Notes: generated from the sequence alone by a model not told the origin. Positions 36,343-47,135 are shown, counted from the first letter of the stretch. The stretch: DNA of 64,000 bases from Stenotrophomonas sp. ISL-67 (GCF_018612915.1 NZ_JAGGRL010000001.1:372001-436000); one strand, 5' to 3'. Made by a program: numbers and translations.

Positions 36343-38766
36343 ATGGTGGGAGGCAGCAAGGACGTTGGCAGTACCGCCGTACCGCATGGAACGCGGGGCT
36401 TGACCCTGCGGTTCGTGCTGCTCACCGGGATGGCGGTTGGCCTGGTCGCGCTGTCTGCCTTGATCCAGGAGCTGCAGGGCGCTTCCACCGCATGGATCGT
36501 CGGGCAGAGCCACTGGTCGCGGGGCCAGCAGCACGCGTCGTTCGCGCTGGAGCGTTACCTCACCTCCGGCAACCCTGCCGCGCTGGCCGAAGCGCGCGCG
36601 GCACTGCAGGTGCCGCTGGGCGACCTGGACGCGCGTCGCGCGCTGGAGCAGGACGACATGGACCTGGCGCGGGCGCGACGCGGCTTCCTGCAGGGCGGCA
36701 ATCAACCCGGCGACATCAACCGGCTGATACTTTCCTTCCGTTACCTCGGCGGCGTGGACTACTTCCGCGACGCGGTGCAGCTGTGGCGACAGACCGACCA
36801 CGGCCTGGCCCAGCTGCAGGCACTGGCCAACCGGGCAGAAGCGCTGCACGCCAACGGCGGTCCAACGCCGGCAGTGCGCGAGGCGCTGCTGCGGCAGCTG
36901 CAGGCACTGGACCGCAGCCTGCAGGCGCAGGCGCGGGCTTTTTCGTTGGCCCTGCTCAACACGGCGGCCATTGTACGCATCGCCACGCTGGTGGTCGGCG
37001 GTTTGTCGGTCCTGTTCATCACCCTGGTGGCGGTACTGCTGGCGCGGCGCGTGCGAAACGACCTGATCGATACCGAAAGCCGCTTCCGCGCCGCGTTCTA
37101 CCAGGCCACCGTCGGCATGCTCAAGCTCGACCACGCCGGCGGCATCGTCGAGGCCAACCAGGCCATCGCCGACATCCTGGGTTACCGCCGCGATGCGCTG
37201 CTGGGCATGGAACTGCCGGAGCTGCTGGTCGACGGCGAGCTGGTGCTGGACGCGGCCGGCGACATCGACTGGACCCGCCAGCTGCGTCCCGGCGAACTGC
37301 GCTTCCGGCATGCCGACGGCGGGCTGCTGTGGGGGCGCTGGAGCGGCACCCTGGTGCGCAGCCCCGGCCGCGAACTGTCCGTGTTCGCGATCATCGAAGA
37401 TGTGTCGCAGAACCACGCACTGGCGCGCGAAGTCGAGCACCACGCAAGCCACGATCCGCTGACCGGGTTGATCAACCGCCGCGAAATCGAGCGCCTGCTG
37501 GAGCTGGCACTGCTTGACGTGCGCACCCACGGCGGCACCCACAGCCTGTGTTACCTGGACCTGGACTATTTCAAGCTGGTCAACGACGGTCTCGGCCACG
37601 CGGCCGGTGACCAGTTGCTGCGCGGCTTTGCCGGGTATCTCGTCGGTGCGGTGCGCGAGGATGACTGGGTGGGCCGGATGGGCGGGGACGAGTTTGCGAT
37701 GTTCCTGTCCGGGGCGCGACAGGAGGAAGCCAAGCAGGTCCTGCAGCGGATCGCGCGCACCCTGGGCCAGGCCGGGTTCCAGCGCGATGACGGGCTGCCT
37801 CGGCTCAGCTGCAGCATCGGGGTGGTGGAAATCACTGCCGACGTCGCCGACGTGAACTGGTTGATGAGCGCGGCCGACAGTGCCTGCTACGCGGCCAAGC
37901 AGGCCGGCCGCAATCGCGTCCACTGCTTCAACGAGAACCGGATGGCGCTGGAGGAACGCCTGCTCGAAGCCGAGCGGTTGGCGCATGTCTCCAACGCGAT
38001 TGCCGAGAACCGCATGCTGCTGTACGCCCAGCGCATCGATCAGGTCGGCGATCCGGACTTCCTGCACTACGAAGTGCTGGTGCGCATGCGCGGTACCGAC
38101 GGCCAGTTGCAGGGCCCGGGCGATTTCATGCCGGCGGTGGAGCGCTACGGCATGGGCATGGCCTTGGACCGGCACGTGCTGGGGCTGCTGTTCCGCCACC
38201 TGCAGCTGTGCCCGGCGCACGTGCAGCGGCTGGGCCTGTGCAATGTGAACGTGTCGGCCCAGTCGATCGCCGAGCCCAGTTTCCTGGCCTTTGTCTGCGA
38301 CCTGCTGGAGCGCAACCGCGGGCTGGCGCACAAGCTGTGTTTCGAGATCACCGAAACCGCGGCGATCAGCAACCTGGACCAGGCGCGCAGCTTCGTGGAA
38401 GGGGTCAAGGCCCGTGGCTGCCGCGTGGCACTGGACGACTTCGGCGCCGGGCTGTCCTCCTTCGGTTACCTGCGCCAGCTGCCGGCGGACATGCTCAAGA
38501 TCGACGGCGTGTTCGTGCGCGACATGGACATCGACCCGGTCAGCCGCGCGACGGTACGTGCCATCACCGAGATCGGGCGGGAGCTGCACATGAGCGTGGT
38601 CGCCGAATGGGTGGAGTCGGAGGGGATCGTCGCGCAGCTGCAGGCACTGGGCGTGGACGGCCTGCAGGGCTATGCCATCGAACGGCCGATGGCGCTGGAA
38701 AAGCTCACCCAGCCGTCGCTGTGGCGAGAACCATCGGCGCAGTCCAGCCGCCTTTCCTGGCCATGA
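36343..38766 (+). CDS. Membrane PAS-GGDEF-EAL cyclic-di-GMP protein
   Basis: An 807-residue signalling protein. A membrane helix (about 20-42), a periplasmic sensor of about 170 residues and a second helix (about 205-232) are followed by a PAS domain (SRFRAAFYQATVGMLKLDHA). The diguanylate cyclase domain has an intact GGDEF (447-451) with the inhibitory I-site RxxD (REDD) exactly five residues before it. The phosphodiesterase domain carries the signature EVL (577-579) instead of EAL. It keeps the other catalytic residues: NVNVSAQS, FEITE, DDFGAG and K in LKIDG. ATG 36343 has GGAG 8 bases upstream. It could make or degrade c-di-GMP; the balance cannot be read from sequence. Confidence 0.93.
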   Translation: MVGGSKDVGSTAVPHGTRGLTLRFVLLTGMAVGLVALSALIQELQGASTAWIVGQSHWSRGQQHASFALERYLTSGNPAALAEARAALQVPLGDLDARRALEQDDMDLARARRGFLQGGNQPGDINRLILSFRYLGGVDYFRDAVQLWRQTDHGLAQLQALANRAEALHANGGPTPAVREALLRQLQALDRSLQAQARAFSLALLNTAAIVRIATLVVGGLSVLFITLVAVLLARRVRNDLIDTESRFRAAFYQATVGMLKLDHAGGIVEANQAIADILGYRRDALLGMELPELLVDGELVLDAAGDIDWTRQLRPGELRFRHADGGLLWGRWSGTLVRSPGRELSVFAIIEDVSQNHALAREVEHHASHDPLTGLINRREIERLLELALLDVRTHGGTHSLCYLDLDYFKLVNDGLGHAAGDQLLRGFAGYLVGAVREDDWVGRMGGDEFAMFLSGARQEEAKQVLQRIARTLGQAGFQRDDGLPRLSCSIGVVEITADVADVNWLMSAADSACYAAKQAGRNRVHCFNENRMALEERLLEAERLAHVSNAIAENRMLLYAQRIDQVGDPDFLHYEVLVRMRGTDGQLQGPGDFMPAVERYGMGMALDRHVLGLLFRHLQLCPAHVQRLGLCNVNVSAQSIAEPSFLAFVCDLLERNRGLAHKLCFEITETAAISNLDQARSFVEGVKARGCRVALDDFGAGLSSFGYLRQLPADMLKIDGVFVRDMDIDPVSRATVRAITEIGRELHMSVVAEWVESEGIVAQLQALGVDGLQGYAIERPMALEKLTQPSLWREPSAQSSRLSWP

Positions 38767-38871
38767 CGTGCAGCGCGCGGGCCACGCCCCCGGGTGAACA
38801 GCCGCTGCCGGCAGGTGGGCCGCTGATCGCCTGATCCCGCGCCGGGCGGGGTTTTGCCGGATAATGGCGCA

Positions 38872-39594
38872 ATGACAACCCGACTCAACAAGTTCATTGC
38901 CGAAACCGGCTTCTGTTCCCGGCGTGAAGCCGACCGCCTGATCGGCGGGCGCTGCGTCACCGTCAACGGCCACCCGGCCGGCACCGGTGCGGTGGTCGGC
39001 GAGGGCGACGTGGTGCTGGTCAACGGCCAGCCGCTGCGCGCGCGTGAAGCCAGGAAGGCAGGCGGCCGCCGCCATGTCTACATCGCGCTGAACAAACCGG
39101 TGGGCATCACCTGCACTACCGAAAGCGCGGTCAAGGGCAACATCGTCGACTTTGTCGGCCATGAGCAGCGCATCTTCCCGGTCGGCCGCCTGGACAAGGA
39201 TTCGGAAGGGCTGATCCTGATGACCAGCAATGGCAACATCGTCAATCAGATCCTGCGCGCCGAAAACAACCACCAGAAGGAGTACCTGGTGGCGGTGAAC
39301 AAGCCGGTCACCGACGAATTCCTGCGCGGCATGGCCCGCGGCGTGCGCATCCACAATGAAACCACGCTGCCGTGCCGGGCCTCGCGCATCGCCAAGTTCG
39401 GTTTCCGGATCGTGCTGCAGCAGGGCTTGAACCGGCAGATCCGGTTGATGGCGGCGGCGTTCGATTACCGGGTCACCCAGCTGCGTCGGGTGCGCATCGA
39501 CAACGTCAAGATCGGGGCGCTCAAGCCGGGCCAGTGGCGCAACCTGACCGATGCGGAGTTGAAGGGCCTGCTGCCCCAGCAGTTGGACTGGTAG
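38872..39594 (+). CDS. rluF: 23S rRNA pseudouridine synthase RluF
   Basis: A 240-residue RsuA/RluF-type enzyme that isomerises U2604 of 23S rRNA. An N-terminal S4 domain (LNKFIAETGFCSRREADRLI) is followed by the catalytic domain with GRLDKDSEGLILMTS, where the Asp is the nucleophile. HQKEYLVAV and LNRQIRLMAAAFDY are the RluF-specific motifs that distinguish it from RluE and RsuA. Start ATG 38872 matches the family; a weak ribosome-binding site precedes it. It lies 105 bases after the c-di-GMP gene. Confidence 0.93.
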   Translation: MTTRLNKFIAETGFCSRREADRLIGGRCVTVNGHPAGTGAVVGEGDVVLVNGQPLRAREARKAGGRRHVYIALNKPVGITCTTESAVKGNIVDFVGHEQRIFPVGRLDKDSEGLILMTSNGNIVNQILRAENNHQKEYLVAVNKPVTDEFLRGMARGVRIHNETTLPCRASRIAKFGFRIVLQQGLNRQIRLMAAAFDYRVTQLRRVRIDNVKIGALKPGQWRNLTDAELKGLLPQQLDW

Positions 39595-39736
39595 CGGCCG
39601 GACGGGAACCCGCTCGGGTGGAAACCGCCCCGTAGCGCTGGACTCTGCCTGGCAACCCGTCATCGATCGACGCATTCGCACCCCCTGCGACCTGTCCTTG
39701 GCATCCTGCGTGCTGGTTCTTCGATGCGGCCCTCCC

Positions 39737-40897
39737 ATGCTCCAGACCCTGGCCATTTCCCGTTACCGCTCGCTCCACGACCTGGTCGTGCCGATGGGGC
39801 GACTGAACCTGGTGACCGGTGACAACGGCAGCGGGAAATCCAGTCTGTATCGCGCGCTGCGGCTGCTGGCCGATACCGCGCGGGGTGGGGTGGCGCCAGC
39901 GCTGGCGCGCGAAGGCGGGCTGGGCTCGGCGCTGTGGGCGGGGCCGGGGCAGCCCAGCCGGGCCATGCGCCGGGGCGAGGTGCCGGTGCAGGGCACGGCG
40001 CGGAGTGAACCGGTGGCGTTGCGGCTGGGCTTTGCCGCCGCCGACTTCGGCTATGCCATCGATCTCGGGTTTCCGGTACCCAGTGCGTCGGCATTTGCAC
40101 TGGACCCGCAGATCAAGTGCGAGAGCCTGTGGGCCGGGCCCTTCCTGCGCAGCAGCACTGTGCTGGTGGAGCGGCGCGGGCCGCTGGTGCGGCGCCGCCA
40201 TGGCCGCCAGTGGGAGGTGGTGGAAGAGCATCTGTCGGTATTCGACAGCGTATTCTCGCAGCTGGCGGATCCGCAGCGCATGCCTGAGGTGCTCAGTCTG
40301 CGTGAGGCGATCCGGGCGTGGCGCTTTTATGATCACTTCCGTACCGATGTGGATGCACCGGCGCGGCAGTCGCCGCTTGCCACGCGGACGCCGGTGCTGG
40401 CGCAGGATGGCCAGGACCTGGCGGCGGCGTGGCAGACCATCGTGGAAGTGGGCGATGCCGATGGCCTGGCCCGCGCGGTGGAAGATGCGTTTCCCGGTGC
40501 ACGGGTGCAGATCGATGGCAGCGAGGGTCGCCTGCACCTGAAGTTCCAGCAGCCCGGGCTGTTGCGTCCGTTGAGCGCATCGGAGCTGTCCGACGGCACG
40601 CTGCGCTACCTGCTGCTGATCGCAGCATTGCATACGCCACGACCGCCGCCGCTGATGGTGCTCAACGAACCGGAAACCAGCCTGCATCCGGATCTGCTGC
40701 CAGCGCTCGGGCGGTTGATCATCGCGGCTACGGCACGCAGCCAGCTGTGGGTGGTGTCGCACGCCACGCGGCTGGTGGCGGCACTGCGCGAATCGCCGTT
40801 GTGCAACCCGATTGCGCTGGAAAAGCAGATGAGCCGGACCACGCTGGTGGGACAGGGGCTGCTGGACGCGCCAGCGTGGTATTGGCCGGAGCGATGA
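39737..40897 (+). CDS. AAA/RecF-like predicted ATPase (COG4637-like)
   Basis: A 386-residue SMC/ABC-type ATPase without membrane segments. Walker A is GDNGSGKSS (near residue 29-37), the signature motif is LSASELSDGTLRYLLLIAAL (the LSxG-like ABC signature), and Walker B with its glutamate is LMVLNEPETSLHPDL, followed by the H-loop VVSHATRLV. This layout matches stand-alone RecF/OLD-like ATPases of unknown cellular role, often next to DNA metabolism or defence genes. No nuclease domain is seen. ATG 39737 gives the conserved start MLQTLAISRYRSLHD. No partner gene is seen beside it. Confidence 0.82.
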   Translation: MLQTLAISRYRSLHDLVVPMGRLNLVTGDNGSGKSSLYRALRLLADTARGGVAPALAREGGLGSALWAGPGQPSRAMRRGEVPVQGTARSEPVALRLGFAAADFGYAIDLGFPVPSASAFALDPQIKCESLWAGPFLRSSTVLVERRGPLVRRRHGRQWEVVEEHLSVFDSVFSQLADPQRMPEVLSLREAIRAWRFYDHFRTDVDAPARQSPLATRTPVLAQDGQDLAAAWQTIVEVGDADGLARAVEDAFPGARVQIDGSEGRLHLKFQQPGLLRPLSASELSDGTLRYLLLIAALHTPRPPPLMVLNEPETSLHPDLLPALGRLIIAATARSQLWVVSHATRLVAALRESPLCNPIALEKQMSRTTLVGQGLLDAPAWYWPER

Positions 40898-40937
40898 TGG
40901 GTGGAAGCCAGTAGAACGGCGGTGCTCTTCTGATCGA

Positions 40938-41885
40938 TCAATCGGCGATGTTGCGCGCTTCGGATGTGCCCAGGATCTCGGGGTGCTGCACTTTCTTCCA
41001 CCGGTTCAACAGCGGGTGCAGGAACACCGCGCCGACGATGATCGCCACGCCGGCATAGAACAGCGGGGTCAGTTCACGCTGTTCGCTCAGCAGCACCATC
41101 GCCAACAGGATCGCGTAGACCGGTTCGAGGTTGGTCACCAGCTGCACGGTGTAAGCGCTGAGGTGGCGCAGTGCGACCAGCGCCAGGGCGAAGGGCAGCA
41201 GCGTGCATGCGCCGGCGAGGGCCAGCAGCAGCATTCCGTCGCGCAGATCGGGAACAACCCACAGCGGGCTGGCCAGCGCCGGCAGCAGGAACGGCAGTGC
41301 GGGTGCCAGCAGGGTCAGGGTGAGGGTGCCGGCACCGAGTTCTACGGCGGTGACGGTCAGGGGATCGGCATGGCTGACCAGGCGCTTGTTGAGCGAGCCG
41401 AAGATGGCAACCAGCAGCGCGGACATCGCACCGACCAGGACACCCAGGCGCATGCCGTCGGGTACGCCGCCAACCACCATGCCAACGCCGGGCAGCACGG
41501 CAATGCCGAAGGCCAGTTCGCGCAGCTGGAAGGGTCGCTTGGCCACCCAGGGTTCGATCACGGCGGTGAACACCGGCGCCAGCGCGATGCAGGTGGCGGC
41601 CACCGAGGCGTTGGCCAGCTTCACCGCGCCGTAGAAGGTGAGCCAGTGCAGTGCGACCAGCGCGCCCACCCCGCAGTACCCGGCAAACAGGGCGGGGGGA
41701 AGCTGGCGAAGCCCGCGCCAGACCCGCGGCAGCAGGGCCAGCATGGCCACCACCAGCAGCATCCGCCACCACACCAGCGGCAATGCCGGCAGGGAAATGA
41801 GCTTGCCGAGGATGGCGGTGACCCCCCACAGCAGCACGCAGAAGTGGATCTGCAGGAGGGCCCTGCGGGTATCGGTAATAGGCAT
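40938..41885 (-). CDS. DMT superfamily transporter (EamA type)
   Basis: A 315-residue membrane protein with ten predicted helices in two EamA repeats. LQIHFCVLLWGVTAILGKLI opens the first repeat and LFGSLNKRLV the second. Such proteins export metabolites or amino acids; the substrate cannot be told. ATG 41885 gives the expected short cytoplasmic N-terminus. On the other side is a REP pair and then the YecE/VOC pair, transcribed in the same direction. Confidence 0.9.
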   Translation of the reverse strand: MPITDTRRALLQIHFCVLLWGVTAILGKLISLPALPLVWWRMLLVVAMLALLPRVWRGLRQLPPALFAGYCGVGALVALHWLTFYGAVKLANASVAATCIALAPVFTAVIEPWVAKRPFQLRELAFGIAVLPGVGMVVGGVPDGMRLGVLVGAMSALLVAIFGSLNKRLVSHADPLTVTAVELGAGTLTLTLLAPALPFLLPALASPLWVVPDLRDGMLLLALAGACTLLPFALALVALRHLSAYTVQLVTNLEPVYAILLAMVLLSEQRELTPLFYAGVAIIVGAVFLHPLLNRWKKVQHPEILGTSEARNIAD

Positions 41886-41911
41886 CCGATCATTCTGGGC
41901 CAACCCAACGC

Positions 41912-41979
41912 GTAGTGCCACGCCCTGCGTGGCAAGCAGGCGATGCCGCAACATCCAGCCACGCAGGGCGCGGCTCTAC
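41912..41979. repeat. Inverted REP pair overlapping the yecE-like stop codon
   Basis: 41912-41934 begins GTAGTGCCACGCCC and 41955-41979 ends GCGGCTCTAC; they are GTAG palindromes facing each other. The second supplies the TAG stop codon (41976-41978) of the DUF72 gene on the minus strand. Confidence 0.78.
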
Positions 41980-42794
41980 GCCTCTATCTCTTCCAGTTGT
42001 TTCCGCAATGCCACCGCAGCGCCCGGGTTGCGATGCTTGGCCGCGCCAATGAACAGCACATACACCTCGCGCGGGGCGGTCGGCGTGGCGTCGGCGACCA
42101 TATGCGGCAGATCGGGGTTGTCCTCACCGCGCGCCCAGCGCATCGCGCGCAGGCACCACTGCTCCAGGGTGCGCTCGGGGTAGCCGGAGCGCAGGTTGGC
42201 ACGCGACTGCATCAGCCGTGCGTAGATGAAGCCGGCGGTGGGGTCGGCGAAGCTGGGGTAATCGGCCGAGCCACTGAACACCAGCGCGGCATCGTGCGCG
42301 CGCGCCACCGCGATCAGCTCGGGCGTCCACGCGTCGGCATTGCGCACCTCCAGCGCGTGCTGCAACGCGCGACTGCCCACCTTGCGCGGCAGCGCAGCCA
42401 GGAATCGATCGAACTCCTGCGCGCCAGCCGGGTGCTTTTCGCCGAACTGCCACACCAGCGGCCCCAGCCGGTCTTCCAGTGCACTGATGCCCTGGATGAA
42501 GCCGTCGGCGCGCGCCCCGGCGGCGGCCAGGTCGTGGCTCTGGGTGATCGTGCGCGGCGCCTTGGCCGAGAAGCGGAACCCCGGCGGCGTCTGCTCGCGC
42601 CATTGCGCATACACCGCGGGCTTCTGCGCCCGGTAGAAAGTGCTGTTGATCTCGATGCAGCCCAGCTGCCGGCTGGCATGGGCCAGCTCTTCGCGCTGTG
42701 GCAGCCCGGCCGGGTAGAACGTGCCCCCGCGCCAACCCGGGAACACCCAGCCGCCGATGCCGGTGAAGATCGGCCCGGGCGCTGCGCGCCTCAA
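41976..42794 (-). CDS. DUF72 family protein (YecE-like)
   Basis: A 272-residue TIM-barrel-like protein of unknown function. IGGWVFPGWRGGTFYPAGLP and EINSTFYRAQK are the family's conserved motifs, as is FRFSAKAPRTITQSHDL. EVRNADAW and FGEKHPAG follow. YecE is 272 residues in E. coli, which supports a TTG start at 42794, overlapping the VOC stop (TTGA) with GAGG upstream; ATG 42836 or GTG 42812 are possible alternatives. The stop TAG is the GTAG head of a REP repeat. Confidence 0.85.
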   Translation of the reverse strand: MRRAAPGPIFTGIGGWVFPGWRGGTFYPAGLPQREELAHASRQLGCIEINSTFYRAQKPAVYAQWREQTPPGFRFSAKAPRTITQSHDLAAAGARADGFIQGISALEDRLGPLVWQFGEKHPAGAQEFDRFLAALPRKVGSRALQHALEVRNADAWTPELIAVARAHDAALVFSGSADYPSFADPTAGFIYARLMQSRANLRSGYPERTLEQWCLRAMRWARGEDNPDLPHMVADATPTAPREVYVLFIGAAKHRNPGAAVALRKQLEEIEA

Positions 42795-43225
42795 AGACCG
42801 GCCTCGCGCCACGGGTCGTAGCTGCCAAACCACCACAGGTGGCCTTCCAGGTCGCGGCAGGCATAGCCGCGGCCGCCATAGTCCTGGTCGGCGATGTCGA
42901 TGACCAGCTCGGCACCGGCGGCGACCGCGCGCGCGTAGTGGGCGTCGGGGTCGGTCACGATCACGCAGGCGCTCTGGGTTTCGCGGCCGTCGATCTCATC
43001 GGGTTGCACCATCCGCTTGCCCCACTCGCTGCCGTTGTCGACGGAGCCGAGCATGATCATGCCGGTCCCATAGACCAGCTGCGCGTGGTACACGAGGTCG
43101 CCTTCGGCATGGACGGCCTGCGCGCGGAACCCGAACGCCCGCTCCAGCCAGGCGATGGCCGCACGGGCATCGCGGTAGCGCAGGCAGGGAATGATGGTGG
43201 AACCGGTGTCGCTGGACGCGGTCAT
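42791..43225 (-). CDS. VOC (glyoxalase-fold) superfamily protein
   Basis: A 144-residue protein with the betaalphabetabetabeta glyoxalase/bleomycin-resistance fold, similar to the PhnB/YdeE-like group. The N-terminal TIIPCLRYRDARAAIAWLE and C-terminal YACRDLEGHLWWFGSYDPWR are typical. Metal ligands and substrate are uncertain; the GHLW segment suits a metal-binding site. ATG 43225. Its stop overlaps the proposed start of the YecE-like gene by 4 bases, so the two are translated together. Confidence 0.88.
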   Translation of the reverse strand: MTASSDTGSTIIPCLRYRDARAAIAWLERAFGFRAQAVHAEGDLVYHAQLVYGTGMIMLGSVDNGSEWGKRMVQPDEIDGRETQSACVIVTDPDAHYARAVAAGAELVIDIADQDYGGRGYACRDLEGHLWWFGSYDPWREAGL

Positions 43226-43357
43226 GCGGGTGCTCCGGGATGGGCGGCTTCTGGCACAGGCGAGCCTGCAACCGGCCGCGTTACCATCGCGCGAAACCTG
43301 GCGCAACGGCCCCCTGGCGGCCTCCACGCCCCTGCAACACGCAACTGGAGACACTGA

Positions 43358-44935
43358 TTGAACACATCCTGGATGGGAGGCCTTGTGCTGCTGGCGTGCG
43401 CACCCCTGGCGTCGGCAGCCGTGCCGACCGAACTGCAGCAGCTGGATGCCACGGTTGAACGCGTGCGCAGCCAGTTCGACATTCCCGGCATTGCCGTGGC
43501 CGTGGTCAAGGACGGGCAGATCGTCTACGAACGCGGTTACGGGGTGCGCGAGCTGGGCAAGCCGGCGCCGGTCGAGGCCGACACGCTGTTCGCCATCGCC
43601 TCCAACACCAAAGCATTCACGGCCACGTCGCTGAACCTGCTGGCCGAGCAGGGCAAGCTGAAGATGGACGACCGGGTGATCGACCACCTGCCGTCGTTCC
43701 GCATGTCCGACCCGTACGTCACCGGCGAGATGCGCATCCGCGACCTGCTTTCGCACCGCAGCGGGCTCAGCCTGGGCGCGGGCGACCTGCTGTTCTGGCC
43801 CACCACCCGCTACAGCAACGCCGAGGTGGTGCAGCGGCTGGGCAAGGTGCCGCTGAAGGCGGGCTTCCGCGACCGCTACGCCTACGACAACATCCTGTAT
43901 GCGGTGGCGCAGCAGGTGATCGAACATGTCTCCGGGCAGTCCTATGCGGACTTCCTGCAGCAGCACATCTTCACCCCGGTGGGCATGGCAGGCACCCGCT
44001 TCAATGCCGACCACCTCAAGCCCGGCGACAAGGCCGCAACCGGGCATGCCAAGTTCGATTTCACCGAGCTGCGCACGGTGGCGCCGCTGACCTGGTCCAA
44101 CAACGCCGGCGCCGGTGGGGTGTATTCCAGCGTGCACGACATGGCGCGCTGGATGAACGTGCAGTTGGCCCAGGGCACGCTGGAAAACGGCACGGCGCTG
44201 TTCAGCCCCAAGAGCCAACAGGCCATGTGGCAGATGATCACCCCGCAGGTGGTGCCGGAGCCGAGCGTCCCCGCACTGGCTGCCGCGCGTCCCAACTTCG
44301 CCGGCTACGGCGAAGGCTGGAGCCTGAGCGACTACCGCGGGCAGAAGCTGGTGTGGCATACCGGCGGCTGGCCGGGCATGGTTTCGCGCGTGACGTTGGT
44401 ACCGGAGCAGAAGCTGGGCATCGTAGTGCTGACCAACCAGGAAGTGGGTGCGGCCTTCAACGCGATCACCATGGACGTGCTCGACGCCTATCTCAAGGCG
44501 CCGGCGACTGATTGGGTGGCCGCGTATGCCGCTGCGGTAGCCAAGGCGCAGGACAAGGCCGACGAAGGCTGGGCCGCGCACCAGGCTGCTCGCGATCCGA
44601 AGTCCACCCCCTCGCTGCCGCTGGCCCGCTATGCCGGCACCTACCGTGACCCGTGGTATGGCGAGGTGTTCGTCGAACAGCAGGCAGGCAAGCTGCGCCT
44701 GCGCTTCGGCAAGACCGCGCAGCTGGTGGGCACGATGGAACACTGGCAGCACGATACGTTCATCGTGCGCTGGGACGATCGCTCGCTCAACGCCGATGCG
44801 TTCGTGAACGTCAGCCTGGATCCGGATGGCAAGGTGCGCGAGGTGCGCATGCAGGCGGTGTCGTCGCTGACCGACTTCAGTTTCGACTTCCAGGACCTGG
44901 TGCTGACCCCGGCGGTTGCCGACGACGCAAAATAA
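43358..44935 (+). CDS. Serine beta-lactamase-fold hydrolase (class C-like) with C-terminal DUF3471-type domain
   Basis: A 525-residue exported protein with a signal peptide (WMGGLVLLACAPLASA). The penicillin-binding-protein fold has SxxK as S82-N-T-K85, YxN as Y176-D-N178, and the third motif as H334-T-G-G337 in place of KTG. LSHRSGLSLGAGDLLFWP is also typical. The C-terminal part (about 420-525, LPLARYAGTYRDPWYGEV) is the DUF3471-like lobe found in esterase-like members. This family includes esterases and peptidases; I would not call it an antibiotic resistance enzyme from sequence alone. The start is TTG 43358, with GGAG 7 bases upstream; ATG 43373 is an alternative. Confidence 0.88.
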   Translation: MNTSWMGGLVLLACAPLASAAVPTELQQLDATVERVRSQFDIPGIAVAVVKDGQIVYERGYGVRELGKPAPVEADTLFAIASNTKAFTATSLNLLAEQGKLKMDDRVIDHLPSFRMSDPYVTGEMRIRDLLSHRSGLSLGAGDLLFWPTTRYSNAEVVQRLGKVPLKAGFRDRYAYDNILYAVAQQVIEHVSGQSYADFLQQHIFTPVGMAGTRFNADHLKPGDKAATGHAKFDFTELRTVAPLTWSNNAGAGGVYSSVHDMARWMNVQLAQGTLENGTALFSPKSQQAMWQMITPQVVPEPSVPALAAARPNFAGYGEGWSLSDYRGQKLVWHTGGWPGMVSRVTLVPEQKLGIVVLTNQEVGAAFNAITMDVLDAYLKAPATDWVAAYAAAVAKAQDKADEGWAAHQAARDPKSTPSLPLARYAGTYRDPWYGEVFVEQQAGKLRLRFGKTAQLVGTMEHWQHDTFIVRWDDRSLNADAFVNVSLDPDGKVREVRMQAVSSLTDFSFDFQDLVLTPAVADDAK

Positions 44936-44946
44936 GCAGCGCGTGA

Positions 44947-44991
44947 AAACAAACGGCAGGCTGCGGTGGGATAATCGCAGCCTGTTTGTTT
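44947..44991 (+). terminator. Probable terminator between the serine hydrolase and ABC transporter genes
   Basis: AAACAAAC-GG-CAGGCTGCG pairs with CGCAGCCTG-TTTGTTT (9+7 bp with a small bulge) around a 10-base loop, 12 bases after the hydrolase stop. The AT-rich outer stem and T-rich end fit an intrinsic terminator. Confidence 0.65.
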
Positions 44992-45003
44992 ACGGGGGTT
45001 GGA

Positions 45004-46839
<1,836 letters not shown>

Positions 46840-46884
46840 AGCAACAGCAACAGCAACAGCTGCGGCGTTTCTGTTGTTACGTGC

Positions 46885-47000
46885 AGGGAAGGCCGGCGGG
46901 CAGCCCTCTACGGGACACGCCGTGAACCCATCCATGGGGGCTTGTCAAAAACATCCATGTTTTTGACAGTCCCTACGAGGGCTGCCCGCCGTCCTTCCCT
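46885..47000. repeat. 116-base two-tier palindrome with AAAAACAT/ATGTTTTTGA core
   Basis: The outer arms of about 31 bases (46885-46915 and 46970-47000, sharing GGCGGGCAGCCCTC) are reverse complements with a few mismatches. Nested at 46943-46968 is a perfect 12-bp inverted repeat, TGTCAAAAACAT/ATGTTTTTGACA, with a 2-base loop. The core is AT-rich within GC-rich arms. It could fold as one long cruciform or hairpin. Confidence 0.85.
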
Positions 47001-47099
47001 TCACGCTCTGCGTCGCTGCTCTTTCCTTCCGAGAAACGCAATGCATGAGGGGAAGCCGGCGGGTAACAACTGAAACGCTGCTCTACGCGAGAAACGCAA

Positions 47100-47126
47100 A
47101 ACGGCCCGGTAACACACCGGGCCGTT
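47100..47126 (-). terminator. Intrinsic terminator of the DUF885 gene
   Basis: A perfect 11-bp stem (AACGGCCCGGT/ACCGGGCCGTT) with a 5-base loop, followed on the minus strand by TTTGCGTTT. It lies about 50 bases after the DUF885 stop, beyond the REP. Confidence 0.75.
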
Positions 47127-47135
47127 CGACGTCGT

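Noticed and set aside
39595..39650. REP repeat at the rluF stop (GTAGCGGCCGGACGGG)
   Set aside because: GTAG head is present at the stop, but no matching palindrome follows, so it was not counted among the REP-stop cases.
36148..39756. 1202-codon minus-strand frame across deaD, GGDEF-EAL and rluF genes
   Set aside because: It overlaps three well-supported plus-strand genes and has no domain-like pattern.
46843..46862. AACAGC triplet run as a microsatellite or CRISPR-like array
   Set aside because: Only about three short units without regular spacers; adjoins a coding end and is likely chance.
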